From the NCBI GenBank assembly GCA_038373885.1, contig JAWZYV010019563.1:1-64000 (forward strand): DNA of 64,000 nt, in the 5' to 3' direction. Each line of letters starts with the position of its first letter. Position 1 is the first letter of the stretch. The notes beneath the pieces were generated by a model. That model was not told the origin of the DNA and did not search any database. It saw nothing but the letters and a program-made list of their open reading frames with translations. The DNA comes from Cheiracanthium punctorium (lineage: Eukaryota; Arthropoda; Arachnida; Araneae; Cheiracanthiidae). Positions 1 through 10,191 of the stretch are shown in pieces. Position numbers and translations under genes: made by a program.

Positions 1-801
1 ATTGCGAATTGCCTTTAGTGTCAAGTTTAATTTGTGATTTGAGCTATTTGGCATCGACTGGTGGCGTTAATGACACCAATATGGCAGTTTTAGCAAAGTA
101 AACATAAATAACTCATTTCATGTTCCATTTTTACAGTTTCTGTAGCAACGGAATCCATTATTGCCACACTTAAGTTATTAGATTTAACAATTAAGTGAAA
201 CCACTCATTTCTACAGCTTTTAAGACTCGTAAAAGTGAAAACGCATCAAATGTGAAACAAATAGAACTGTAAGAGACTTGCACTTTAAAAATAATCGAAG
301 TTTTCATGTAATTCTATATACCTTTAATTTTATTTCCTTCGCGTGTGGATGCCATTTTTATGTCAATTTTTGCTGCCTTGCTGGCAGATTATCCGGAGCA
401 GTACACAAGCACTAATGTACATGCTCCTCCGGACATAAACAAGAGCGTATGTCCGGCGTGTATTTGTGTAAGCCCCAGGCCGTACCCGGGGGGACCAGGG
501 GTCCCCCCCCCCGAAACCTAAAATTTTGTTAACAAAACAATAATAATGAAGCGTTTTTGTGAAAAATTGGGCTTTTTTCATCTTTTGGTCTTTTTCATCT
601 TTTATGAATTTATAAATTTAATTTCTGTACACCCCCCCCCGAAATTTTTTTCTGGGTAGGGCCCATGGTAACCCCACTGTGTTAATCAGAGTTTTCTGGT
701 GTCACAGATTTTTTAGAACATTTTTTTTTCAATGGATATTCTCATCCTGAAGTATATTGATCCCTGATACATGAAAAGAAAAATGATCAATTATGCGCTA
801 G

Positions 802-968
802 CAGTGACGTAGCCAGAAATTTTTCATGGGGGTGTTACGACTACTGCAGCTCACATATATGTATGTATACGCGTGTGTGATAAGGGAGTGAAGAATATAC
901 ATTTTGTATGGCAAAAAAACTCCTCATGGGGGTTGTGACCCCCTATCCCCTCCTTGGCTACGCCACTG
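802..968. mobile_element. hAT-type MITE (CAGTGRCGTAGCC ends) in Helitron A
   Basis: The 167 bp element starts CAGTGACGTAGCCAG and ends GGCTACGCCACTG, an imperfect terminal inverted repeat, with G-rich and C-rich runs just inside. Further copies are at 6776-6942, 33959-34127 and 59488-59672. The last two have perfect 8 bp target duplications, which supports a hAT origin. Here the flanks (TGCGCTAG and CACGCAAG) agree at only 5 of 8 bases. Confidence 0.75.
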
Positions 969-1073
969 CACGCAAGCATAAGTTGTCGCGTCATGAAAAA
1001 CCGTCGTAGATGGTAAACACCGAAGTTGTTTCGAGGGTTATACAGAATTAAAAATTTTGTAAAGTTTACTTTT

Positions 1074-1411
1074 GATACAGTTCGGATATTTGCCACCAAG
1101 GTGAGATGAAATATTACTAAATACGGCAACCTAGAATTTTCTTTTGAATTTGACACTATGCAACTACAGAAGATTCCCTATAACACGGTAGATACGTTCC
1201 GTGTTATAGGAATCCGTGTTGTACTATTCCTGCACACCTGGTGATACAGTTCGGATATTTGCCACCAAGGTGAGATGAAATATTACTAAATACGGCAACC
1301 TAGAATTTTCTTTTGAATTTGACACTATGCAACTACAGAAGATTCCCTATAACACGGTAGATACGTTCCGTGTTATAGGAATCCGTGTTGTACTGGTCCT
1401 GCACACCTGGA
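1074..1411. repeat. 169 bp tandem duplication, two copies
   Basis: The segment starting GATACAGTTCGGATATTTG at 1074 starts again at 1243, almost without change. It includes the left end of the pogo-like MITE, which is therefore doubled here. The homologous part of Helitron C (from about 7049) has a single unit, so the duplication arose within this copy. Confidence 0.85.
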
Positions 1412-1649
1412 GTGCGGATTGCGCGGAATAATCGCGGCAAAACGTATTTGCACTCCGTAGAAATACAATGATGTTTGGTATTGCCATTCAAAAGTTATGT
1501 TAATTACAGGAGCTAAAGCGTCATAATATATGTCTCATTTTACCATGCTGTACGAGTCTCTTTTAACGTATTACACGAAAACGATAACAATTTTTTCTCC
1601 GTGTTCTACGAATTCGTGTTGTAGACCCGTGTTATGAAGGGGTCTACTG
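1167..1649. mobile_element. pogo/Tigger-like MITE in Helitron A, enlarged by the duplication
   Basis: The left end CAGAAGATTCCCTATAAC and the right end GGGGTCTACTG are the inverted ends of the MITE that is cleaner at 7141-7458. The 169 bp duplication makes this copy longer. A TA precedes it, but the right TA has changed to CA. Confidence 0.65.
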
Positions 1650-2326
1650 CAAATTGTTAAAAATAAAACATGAAATTAGTTATTTATTTATCGCGAGTTG
1701 ACAGTGAGACCAACGTCACTTTTATGTAACAAGTGTAATACTACATTAAGAGTTTAGTAAGGGTGATAAACTTTATCGCAGAAGTTACGTCACAAATGTT
1801 TTCATTTGAAATGTGACGATTTTCACGAAAACTGTGTGCAATTTTAGCTTATAACGTACGTTGTGCATCTGTTATTTCCTGTAGGTTTTGTTAATTTAGG
1901 TGAAATTCAATAAAGGCATCTGCAAAATAACTGCGCTGATGAATTGTCCACGTTTTAGGAAATGCAAGATAAAATAAAATAATTGTCAACATCATGTAAT
2001 TTATTCATCTGGTTTATATTAAATGCTATAATTAAGCTTAAAAACAAAATTATATGATGTAGAAATCAGGCATTTTTCGAAAGAGAGAAGTTTCATCTAC
2101 ATACCGTAAAGATCTTCTTTTTTGATCGCCAGTGACACTGACGAAGTTTTTGTGTCATCAGGTTGCAATCATCTCAGATTTGCACTCATGACGTCAACTT
2201 TTAGTCACGATTCAAGTATTTTTTTCACGTTTTGAGATTCCGCATTATTGGGTTTAATTCGAATAATATGTGTAAGGAAAATATTCGTTTCCCACCATGC
2301 GTAGAACTGGTATCCAGCTATCATCT

Positions 2327-3606
2327 TCTATACTATTAAAATCTGTGCGCGTCTGTCTGTCTGTCTGTCTGTGTGTAGCATCATCTCTTCCGAAACCGCT
2401 GGGAGTTGAGTTTCGATCGAGGTGTCCACTTATTCAAAAAAGTCCGAGGAAGGTCTTCCGCTAATTTGAATTTCGAAATTCGAATTAGTTTAGGAGATAT
2501 TGATAAAAAAACCCGTCAAACACACTAATTTTTGCTCTCCGCAACTCCGCGATTGTAACCCCTGTAGTGAAAATGTGAGAAATAAGCATCGAGGTTGCCA
2601 TGTTTGGCGAATTTATTAAATAATTTACACTCTTGCATTAAAAATAAAGGAATAATGCTTTTTTTTCTGTTTTGAATATTTGCTAGGCTATTTTTAATTA
2701 AAATATCGTCTGCGTGGGAAATCAGAGCAGGAATTCAATATTTTTTATACGCAAAAGAAAAAGGATTTGTAAATTTCAGAGACTAAAGTGTATAACCTTA
2801 TAATTTGGCAAAAAAAAAAAAAAAAAATGGCTTATATGGCGATTTTGACAAAGTGGATTCTAGTGGTTTGCACAATTTTAGGCTTGGCGCAATTTACTGA
2901 GAGCGTAAAGAAATAGTATTTTTAAAAACAAGTGTAGGTTTTACTAGAATTTAGCATGAAATTTTAATTTTCTGTTCAGAAATAATGCAGTTATTAAGGC
3001 GATTTTAAATGATTTTCATAAAGTTAAATAAATTGATTTAAGTTAGGGAAACCCCGCCAAATTTCAGAAAATTAAACTTTTTCATTTGTATTGCTAATTC
3101 TATGCCCCGATTGATATGAGTTGGTGTTACGAGTGTATGAATAGATAATATTTTTTAATCCTGCCAAACAAGGTGTAATAAAATAAGAAGTCATTATAAA
3201 TACTAATGCTGTTTGAGATGAATGAGAATATTTTTAAAACCCAGTTAGACTAGCTGGTAATGCCTTTAAATTATTGCATTTATTGTCAAGTTTAATATGT
3301 GATTCATTTTGGCTATTTGCCATCGACTGCCGACGTTAATTACGCCAAAATGGCAGTTCTAGCAAAGTAAACATAAATAAGTCATTTCATATTCTATTTT
3401 TAACACTGCTACAGTTTCCGTAGCAACGGAATCCATTGTTGCCACTTAAGTTGATCAATTTAATGATTAAGTGAAACCACTCATTTCTACATCTCTTAAG
3501 ACCCAAAAAAGTTTAAACGCATTAAATATGAAACAAATAGAATATTAACATATTCGCGCATTAAAAATAATCGTGTGTCTAAATTGAAACAATGAAACTT
3601 TGTAGG

Positions 3607-3650
<44 letters not shown>

Positions 3651-4786
3651 AGAAAAAGGTAGATTAACGTCGTTAACGTGGAAGAAGCGATATGGAAAAC
3701 TATTTAATTGGTAGTCGTAATGCGAAATGATAATCGATTATTCACATGCGCAATGCACCAACATTTCGAAAGTATGAAAAGTCAGGAATATGAAATGAAA
3801 ATCCAAAATAAATCACCAGAGACTATAGGATAAGCATCTCGTGTACGAGAATGATATTGCAGTCATGTACATAACAAAGGCGCTTGCAAGGAATACAAAA
3901 TATAGTATGAAATTAATTGCTCTTTCTTCCCATGGCGTTTGTGGAATCTTTCCGAATAACGGGATCCGATGTGCTTAGAATATTTCATATAAATTACTTA
4001 TATGTTAAAGTTCTATTTTTTTTTCCATATATATTCCAGTTACTCCAGTTACAAGACTAAGAGCTCTAGAAAAGGCTTCAGATTTTTTTTAATATTGAAT
4101 TTGACACTATGCAATTAATCTATGTTAAAAATAAAATATGAGTTATTTATTTAGTGTGAATTGACAGTGAGATCAACGTTAGTTTTATGTAACAAGTGTG
4201 CTACTGTATTAAGAGTTCAGTAAGGGTAATAAGCTTTTCCGCTTAAGTTACATCACAAATGTTTTCATTTACGAAAGCAAAATCTTCACGGAAACAGGAT
4301 GCATTTTTGGTTTCTGAACGTGCAATGTGCATCGATTGTTTCGTGTAGGTTTTTTAAATTTAGGTAAAATTTAATAAAGTCATCTGCAACATAACTGTGC
4401 TAATGCATTGTCCACGCTTTACGAAAAGCAAGATAAGATAAAATAGTATTCAACATCATGTAATGTTATTCATATGGTATGTATGAATGCTATAAATTAA
4501 ATCTAAAAGAGAGAATTATATGATGTAGAAATAAGGCATTTTTCGAAAGAGAAAAGTCTCGTCTGCATACCGTAAAGTTCTTACTTTTCTGATCGCCAGT
4601 GACAATGACGTAGTTTTTGTGTCATCATGTTGCAATCGTCTCAAATTTCCGCCCATGGAGTCAGCTTTTCGTCAGAATTCCAGCAATTTTTCACTATTAG
4701 AGATTCCTATCACTGGGTTTAATTCGAATTATATGTGTAAGGAAAATATTCGTCTCCTACCGTGCGGAGAACGGGTAAGCAGCTAG
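2327..4786 (+). mobile_element. Helitron copy B, complete, non-autonomous
   Basis: The copy starts TCTATACTATTAAAATC, a typical animal Helitron 5' end, followed by a GTCTGTCTGTCTGT run. It ends CCGTGCGGAGAACGGG...AGCTAG, where CCGT/ACGG can form the short subterminal hairpin that precedes CTAG in this group. There are no terminal inverted repeats and no target duplication, as expected for Helitrons. It is 2460 bp long with no coding capacity. It lacks both MITEs carried by copies A and C, so it keeps an empty site. A poly-T run lies at about 3609-3645. Confidence 0.88.
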
Positions 4787-6775
4787 TCTATACTATTAAA
4801 ATCTGTGCGCGTCTGTCTGTGTGTGTGTGTGTGTGTAGCATCATCTCCTCCTAAACGGCTGGGAGTTGAGTTTCGAACGAGGTATCCACGAATTCGGAAA
4901 ATTTCGAGAAAGAACCTCCGCTAATTTAAATTTCGAAATTCGAATTAGTTTAGGAGATATTGATAAAAAACCCCATCAAAAACGCTAATTTTTGCTCTCC
5001 GCAATTCCGTGATTGTAACCCCTGTAGTCAAAAAAGTGAGAAATAAGCATCGAGGTTGCCATGTTTGGCTATTTTATTAAATTATTTAGACTCCTGCAGT
5101 AAAAATAAAAGAATAATGATTTTTTTCTGTTTAGATTATTTACAAAGTTATTTTTTTAATTAAAATATTGCGCTCATGTGTAAAATCAGAGCAGGAATTC
5201 AATGTTTTTTATGTGTAAAAGAATAAGGAATTGAGAGATTTCCGAGACTAATATGTATATTTTTTAGTTTGGCCGGAAAAAAAATGGCTCATTTGGCGAT
5301 TTTGAGAAAGTAGTAGGTTCTACCGATTTGTACAGTTTTGGGCTTGGCGCAAATTACTGAGAGCGTAACGAAATAGTATTTTTAATAACTAGTATAAATT
5401 TTACGGCGCTATACTTCGATTTTTCACACAGAAATAATGCAGTTATTAAGGCGACTTAGATTTCCCAAATAAGTATACTATATAATTGGATTCCGCCAAA
5501 TTCGAAAGTAAATCTCGCATTTGTACATGTAGTACGGATAAAACCGTATAGAATAATTTAATACTGCTACTTACATAATGCCGCAAATTTTGCGAGGAAC
5601 CATATAATGATAACTATTCCATTTGATGCTGTAATCAGCTTCGAATGTCCTGAAACAAAAATCTCGCAAAGTGTATGTTGGCATTTGGCGATCGAAGTAC
5701 TGTGTAAAAAATAATTGATTCTTATTTGTTAAAGCAGCGCTACGGAAGTTTCTTTTACTAAAAGCTGTTAGAAAGGCGTAATTAATACTGTCTAATATAT
5801 TTTTTGTTTTACAAATTGAAATGTATGTTGATTCCTACTTTAGTACATTTCTTAGCAAAGTTGGCGAAAAATATCGAAATGTAGTGCAACTCTGTACATA
5901 TTATTAATTCCATTCCACAATTGAGATGAGCCGATGTCACTAGCGTATGCATAGATATTTTTTTTTTTAATTCCGCCAAACAGGGTATTGCGAATTGCCT
6001 TTAGTGTCAAGTTTAATTTGTGATTTGAGCTATTTGGCATCGACTGGTGGCGTTATTGACACCAATATGGCAGTTCTAGCAAAGTAAACAAAATATACAA
6101 TAACTCATTTCATGTTCCATTTTTATAGTTTCCGTAGCAACGGAATCCATTGTTGCCACTTAAGTTATTAAATTTAACAATTAAGTGAAACCACTCATTT
6201 CTACAGCTTTTAAGACTCGTAAAAGTGAAAACGCATCAAATGTGAAATAAATAGAACTGTAAGAGGCATGCACTTTAAAAATAATCGAAGTTTTCATGTA
6301 ATTCTATATACCTTTAATTTTATTTCCTTCGCGTGTGGGTGCCATTTTTATGTCAATTTTTGCTGCCTTGCTGGCAGATTATCCGGAGCAGTACACAAGC
6401 ACTAATGTACATGCTCCTCCGGACATAAACAAGAGCGTATGTCCGGCGCGTATTTGTGTAACCCCCAGGCCGTACCCGGGGGACCAGGGGTCCCCCCCCC
6501 CGAAATCTAAAATTTTGTTAACAAAACAATAATAATGAAGCGTTTTTGTGAAAAATTGGACCTTTTTCATCTTTTATGAATTTATAAATTTAATTTCTGT
6601 ACACCCCCCCCCCCCCGAAATTTTTTTCTGGGTTGGGCCCATGGTAACCCCACTGTGTTAATCAGAGTTTTCTGGGGTCAGATTTTTTAGAACATTTTTT
6701 TTTCAATGGAGATTCTCATCCTGAAGTATATTGATCACCGATACATGAAAAGAAAAATGATCAATTATGCGCTAG

Positions 6776-6942
6776 CAGTGACGTAGCCAGAAATTTTTCA
6801 TGGGGGTGTTACGACTACTGCAGCTCACATATATGCGTGTATACGCGTGTGTAATAAGGGAGTGAAGAATATACATTTTGTATGGCAAAAAACTCCTCAT
6901 GGGGGGTTGTGACCCCCTATCCCCTCCTTGGCTACGCCACTG
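6776..6942. mobile_element. hAT-type MITE (CAGTGRCGTAGCC ends) in Helitron C
   Basis: This is the same insertion as 802-968, at the homologous position of copy C, with the same flanks. It was therefore present before copies A and C separated. Inverted ends are CAGTGACGTAGCC and GGCTACGCCACTG. Confidence 0.75.
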
Positions 6943-7140
6943 CACGCAAGCATAAGTTGTCACGTCATGCAAAACCGTCGTAGATGGTAAACACCGAAGT
7001 TGTTTCGAGGGTTATACAGAATTAAAAATTTTGTAAAGTTTACTTTTGATACAGTTCGGATATTTGCCACCAAGGTGAGATGAAATATTACTAAATACGG
7101 CAACCTAGAATTTTCTTTTGAATTTGACACTATGCAACTA

Positions 7141-7458
7141 CAGTAGATTCCCTATAACACGGTAGATACGTTCCGTGTTATAGGAATCCGTGCTGTACGG
7201 GTCCTGCGCTATACTTCACCTGGAGTGCGGATTGCGCGGAATAATCGCGGCAAAACTTATTTGCACTCAGTAGAAATACAATGATGTTTGGTATTGCCAT
7301 TCAATTACAGGAGCTAAAGCGTCATAATATCAGAACATATGTCTCATTTTACCGTGCTGTACGAGTCTCTTTTAACGTGTTACACGAAAACGATTGCAAT
7401 TTTTTCACCGTGTTCTACGAATTCGTGTTGTAGACCAGTGTTATGAAGGGGTCTACTG
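7141..7458. mobile_element. pogo/Tigger-like MITE with TA target duplication
   Basis: The left end is CAGTAGATTCCCTATAAC. The right end is the imperfect inverted copy GTGTTATGAAGGGGTCTACTG. TA flanks both sides (7139-7140 and 7459-7460), the hallmark of Tc1/mariner-pogo elements. The paralogous site in Helitron B (about 4117) is empty and reads straight through, which confirms the boundaries. It is 318 bp and non-coding. Confidence 0.8.
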
Positions 7459-8409
7459 TAAATTGTTAAAAATTAAATATGAAATTAGTTATTTATTTAG
7501 CGCGAGTTGACAGTGAGGCCAACGTCAGTTTTATGTAAGAAGTGTGATACTGCATTAAGAGTTTAGTAAGGGTGATAAACTTTATCGCAGAAGTTACGTC
7601 ACAAATGTTTTCATTTGAAATGTGACGATTTTCACGAAAACTGTGTGCAATTTTGGCTTATAACGTACGTGGTGCATCTATTATTTCATGTAGGTTTTGT
7701 TAATTTGGGTGAAATTAAATAAAATCATCTGCAAAATAACTGCACTAATGCATTGTCCACGCTTTAGGAAATGCAAGATAAAATAAAATAGTTGTCAACA
7801 TCATGTAATCTATTCATCTGGTATATATTAAATGGTATAATTAAGCTTAAAAAACAAAATTATATGATGTAGAAATCAGGCATTTTTCGAAAGAGAGAAG
7901 TTTCATTTGCATACCGTAAAGATCTTCTTTTTTGATCGCCAGTGACACTGAGGAAGTTGTTGTGTCATCAGGTTGCAATCATCTCAGATTTGCACTCATG
8001 ACGTCAACTTTTAGTCACGATTCAAGTATTTTTTTCACGTTTTGAGATTCCGTATTACTGGGTTTAATTAGAATTATATGTGTGAGGAAAATATTCGTTT
8101 CCCACCGTGCGGAGAACGGGCAAGCAGCTAGTATTAGTTAGGATATTCGCCAGGCGTTATCTAACTATACTCAAAATATATTTATAATAAATTGTTGCGT
8201 TTTGGCACCCAGTTTAGCGATCATTTATCAAAAATTGCAAACCTTGTGAGACTTTCAACATTTTATTAACGCCCCCCCCCCCTCCATGTTATCTGGCAAA
8301 CTCGCTTGAAAAGTGACTCGACGCGAAAAATGTACGAAAATCGTGTCTACACAAAAAGCAAGGTTGAAATTAATAGCACTCTGGTGCTAAAAAATTGAAA
8401 TAGGACAAT

Positions 8410-9468
8410 ATGAGATTAAAAAAAGAGATGAAATCCGGACAAGCGGATTTAGAGAAGAAAATAGAAACCGGATTGGACGAGATAAAAACCGTTCAAGACG
8501 AGATGAAAACCGGATTGGAAGAATTAAGAACCGCATATGAAGAGTTAAAATCCGGACTGGAGTAGAAAACACAGACAAATCAAGAAAATATGGAGAAGAG
8601 AATGTCGCTCGGAAGAAAGTCAAGCGAAATACAAGGAAAGAATTGAGGAAACGATCGATAACAAGTTAGAAGAAAAACTGGAAAGTTTGGTAAAGCTGGG
8701 AAAGGTTCCAGAAAACATCAGGTTGTCGTCACGCCAACCAGCAGTGAAACTAACGACTTATGACGGAAAGAATCCCTGGGAAGCTTACAAGACCCAATTT
8801 TCGATCGTCGCCAGAGCCAATGGTTGGAGCGAGTCCGAGAAAGCTAATCAACTGGCCGCTTCCCTTAGCGGAGACGCAATTAGCGTTTTCAAACCATTGG
8901 AGAGACGAAGATGGGAGATTTTGACGCACTTGCCGGTGTCTTGGAGTTGAAATTCGGTGAGAAGTGCCAGAAAGAGTATAGTAGAATACAACTAAAGTCA
9001 AGAGTGCAAAGATCTGGCGAGACCCTTCAAGAGCTGGCTTCGGATATAGATAGGCTGTGTCATCTAGCCTATATGAACCACCTCGATGATGTCCGAGAAG
9101 AAATGGCCGTGCGTCATTTTATTGAAGCAATCCAGGATCCAGAAACCCAAAAGTCACTCATGTTGGAGGATTATCAGGATTTGAAGTCTGCTCTTGTGTT
9201 TGCAATGAAGGTAGAGGCAGCTCAGCGGGTCGTGAGAAAAGATCGGCATGCTGTTAGAGCGGTCACTGTCCAATAGCGTGCTGATAAAGACACAGAGAGT
9301 GTTGAGAACAGATTGAACAGACTTGAAGATCTGATGGAAAGAAAATTAAGATCCAGTGGAAGAGATAGCCCAAAGAAAGTAAAATGCTGGAACTGTGGCT
9401 TCGAAGGACATATACAAAAGTTTTGTGGTCGAAAGTCTCATGACCGCAAGAGAATTCTTAGAACATGA
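8410..9468 (+). pseudogene. gag: gag remains of gypsy element 1
   Basis: The region opens with a short ORF (8410-8565) of charged heptad-like repeats rich in E, K and L, likely coiled coil, ending in TAG. A second block (about 8687-8950) continues after a frame change near 8900 into 8911-9276, which has a retrotransposon gag-like helical pattern (for example DIDRLCHLAY) and ends in a stop at 9274-9276. After that stop the same frame reopens and encodes one canonical CX2CX4HX4C zinc knuckle (CWNCGFEGHIQKFC, about 9385-9426), closing with TGA at 9466. Several breaks make this a pseudogene. Assignment rests on the zinc knuckle and its position before the protease. Confidence 0.75.
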
Positions 9469-9561
9469 AGGAGGGAAACTAGGAGGTGGGAATCTCGAGG
9501 GGGCGAAGGTTGCCAGATAGTCAAAAGTCCCACCTAAAAGTCTTGCAGATTTCATCAGTGA

Positions 9562-9858
9562 ATGGCGGCAGTAATGGACTCTTCGTATTTGGATCCGTAT
9601 AATGGTTCCCCATGCCACATGGTGATTGATACTGGAGCGAACGTAACCATCATAAGGACGGATGTGGCCAAGAAATTAAATTTGAAGATTATCTGGACTC
9701 CGCCCTCACTGACCCTTCAGACTGTAACAGGTGACAACATCGAAGTGGGTGGAAAGGCGCAAGTGGAAATCACATTTGGGAATGCCAGATACAACCATGT
9801 GATATATGTCGCCAATATTACGGACTCTTTTATTCTCGGACGGGACTTTTTAAAATGA
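9562..9858 (+). pseudogene. aspartic protease remains of gypsy element 1
   Basis: About 98 codons contain the retropepsin active site motif VIDTGANVTII and, near the end, the hydrophobic-glycine motif FILGRDFL. Both are expected in order in a retroviral-type aspartic protease, which works as a homodimer to cleave the polyprotein. The frame closes with TGA directly after this motif, so protease is cut off from the downstream polymerase. The spacing between the two motifs is about 70 residues, close to the family norm. Confidence 0.82.
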
Positions 9859-10191
9859 CAGAAATTTAATTTAGATTTTAAGAATAATGAGCTTCGTTCA
9901 GACTCAGAAGAAATAGCTGCGTTCGATATTAAAAATGAAACTGTTTTACCTGTTCAGCAAATAATAGCCCAGACTGATTGATATCACTCTACCTCCCAGA
10001 ACTGAATCAATAATTTCTGGAACAGTAAAAGAAAGCAATAAATTCCGTTTTGGATTAATCCAACACCCAAACAATAGTGATTCCGTCAGAGGAGTACTTG
10101 TGGCAGCAACACTTGTGGACTTGTCGAGGACAGAAATCCAGTCAGAGTAGCAAATGTGACGGACAAGTCGAAGGTGATAAAGAAAAATTAA

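Larger units (their letters stand above)
1..2320 (+). mobile_element. Helitron copy A, non-autonomous, 5' part outside window
   Basis: This stretch matches 5988-8131 over its whole length at high identity, so it is the 3' part of the same Helitron that is complete at 4787-8131. It ends in a worn version of the family 3' end (CCATGCGTAGAACTGG then CTAT instead of CTAG). Five bases later the next copy starts. No Rep or helicase ORF is present, so mobilisation would depend on enzymes made elsewhere. The copy carries a hAT-type MITE, a pogo-like MITE and a local 169 bp duplication, listed separately. Family assignment comes from the TC...CTAG termini of the sister copies. Confidence 0.8.
4787..8131 (+). 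mobile_element. Helitron copy C, complete, non-autonomous
   Basis: The first base of this copy directly follows the CTAG of copy B: the junction reads AGCTAG then TCTATACTATTAAAATC. The copy ends ACCGTGCGGAGAACGGGCAAGCAGCTAG, followed by T. At 3345 bp it is longer than B because it contains a hAT-type MITE (6776-6942), a pogo-like MITE (7141-7458) and extra flanking sequence shared with copy A. No Rep/helicase ORF is present. The direct head-to-tail junction is what rolling-circle transposition can produce. Confidence 0.88.

Noticed and set aside
8160..8400. 5' LTR of gypsy element 1
   Set aside because: No similarity to the 12693-13613 LTR could be seen; only a weak primer-site-like word near 8212.
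8411..8623. Minus-strand Phe/Arg/Leu-rich frame
   Set aside because: Antisense shadow of the heptad-rich gag segment.
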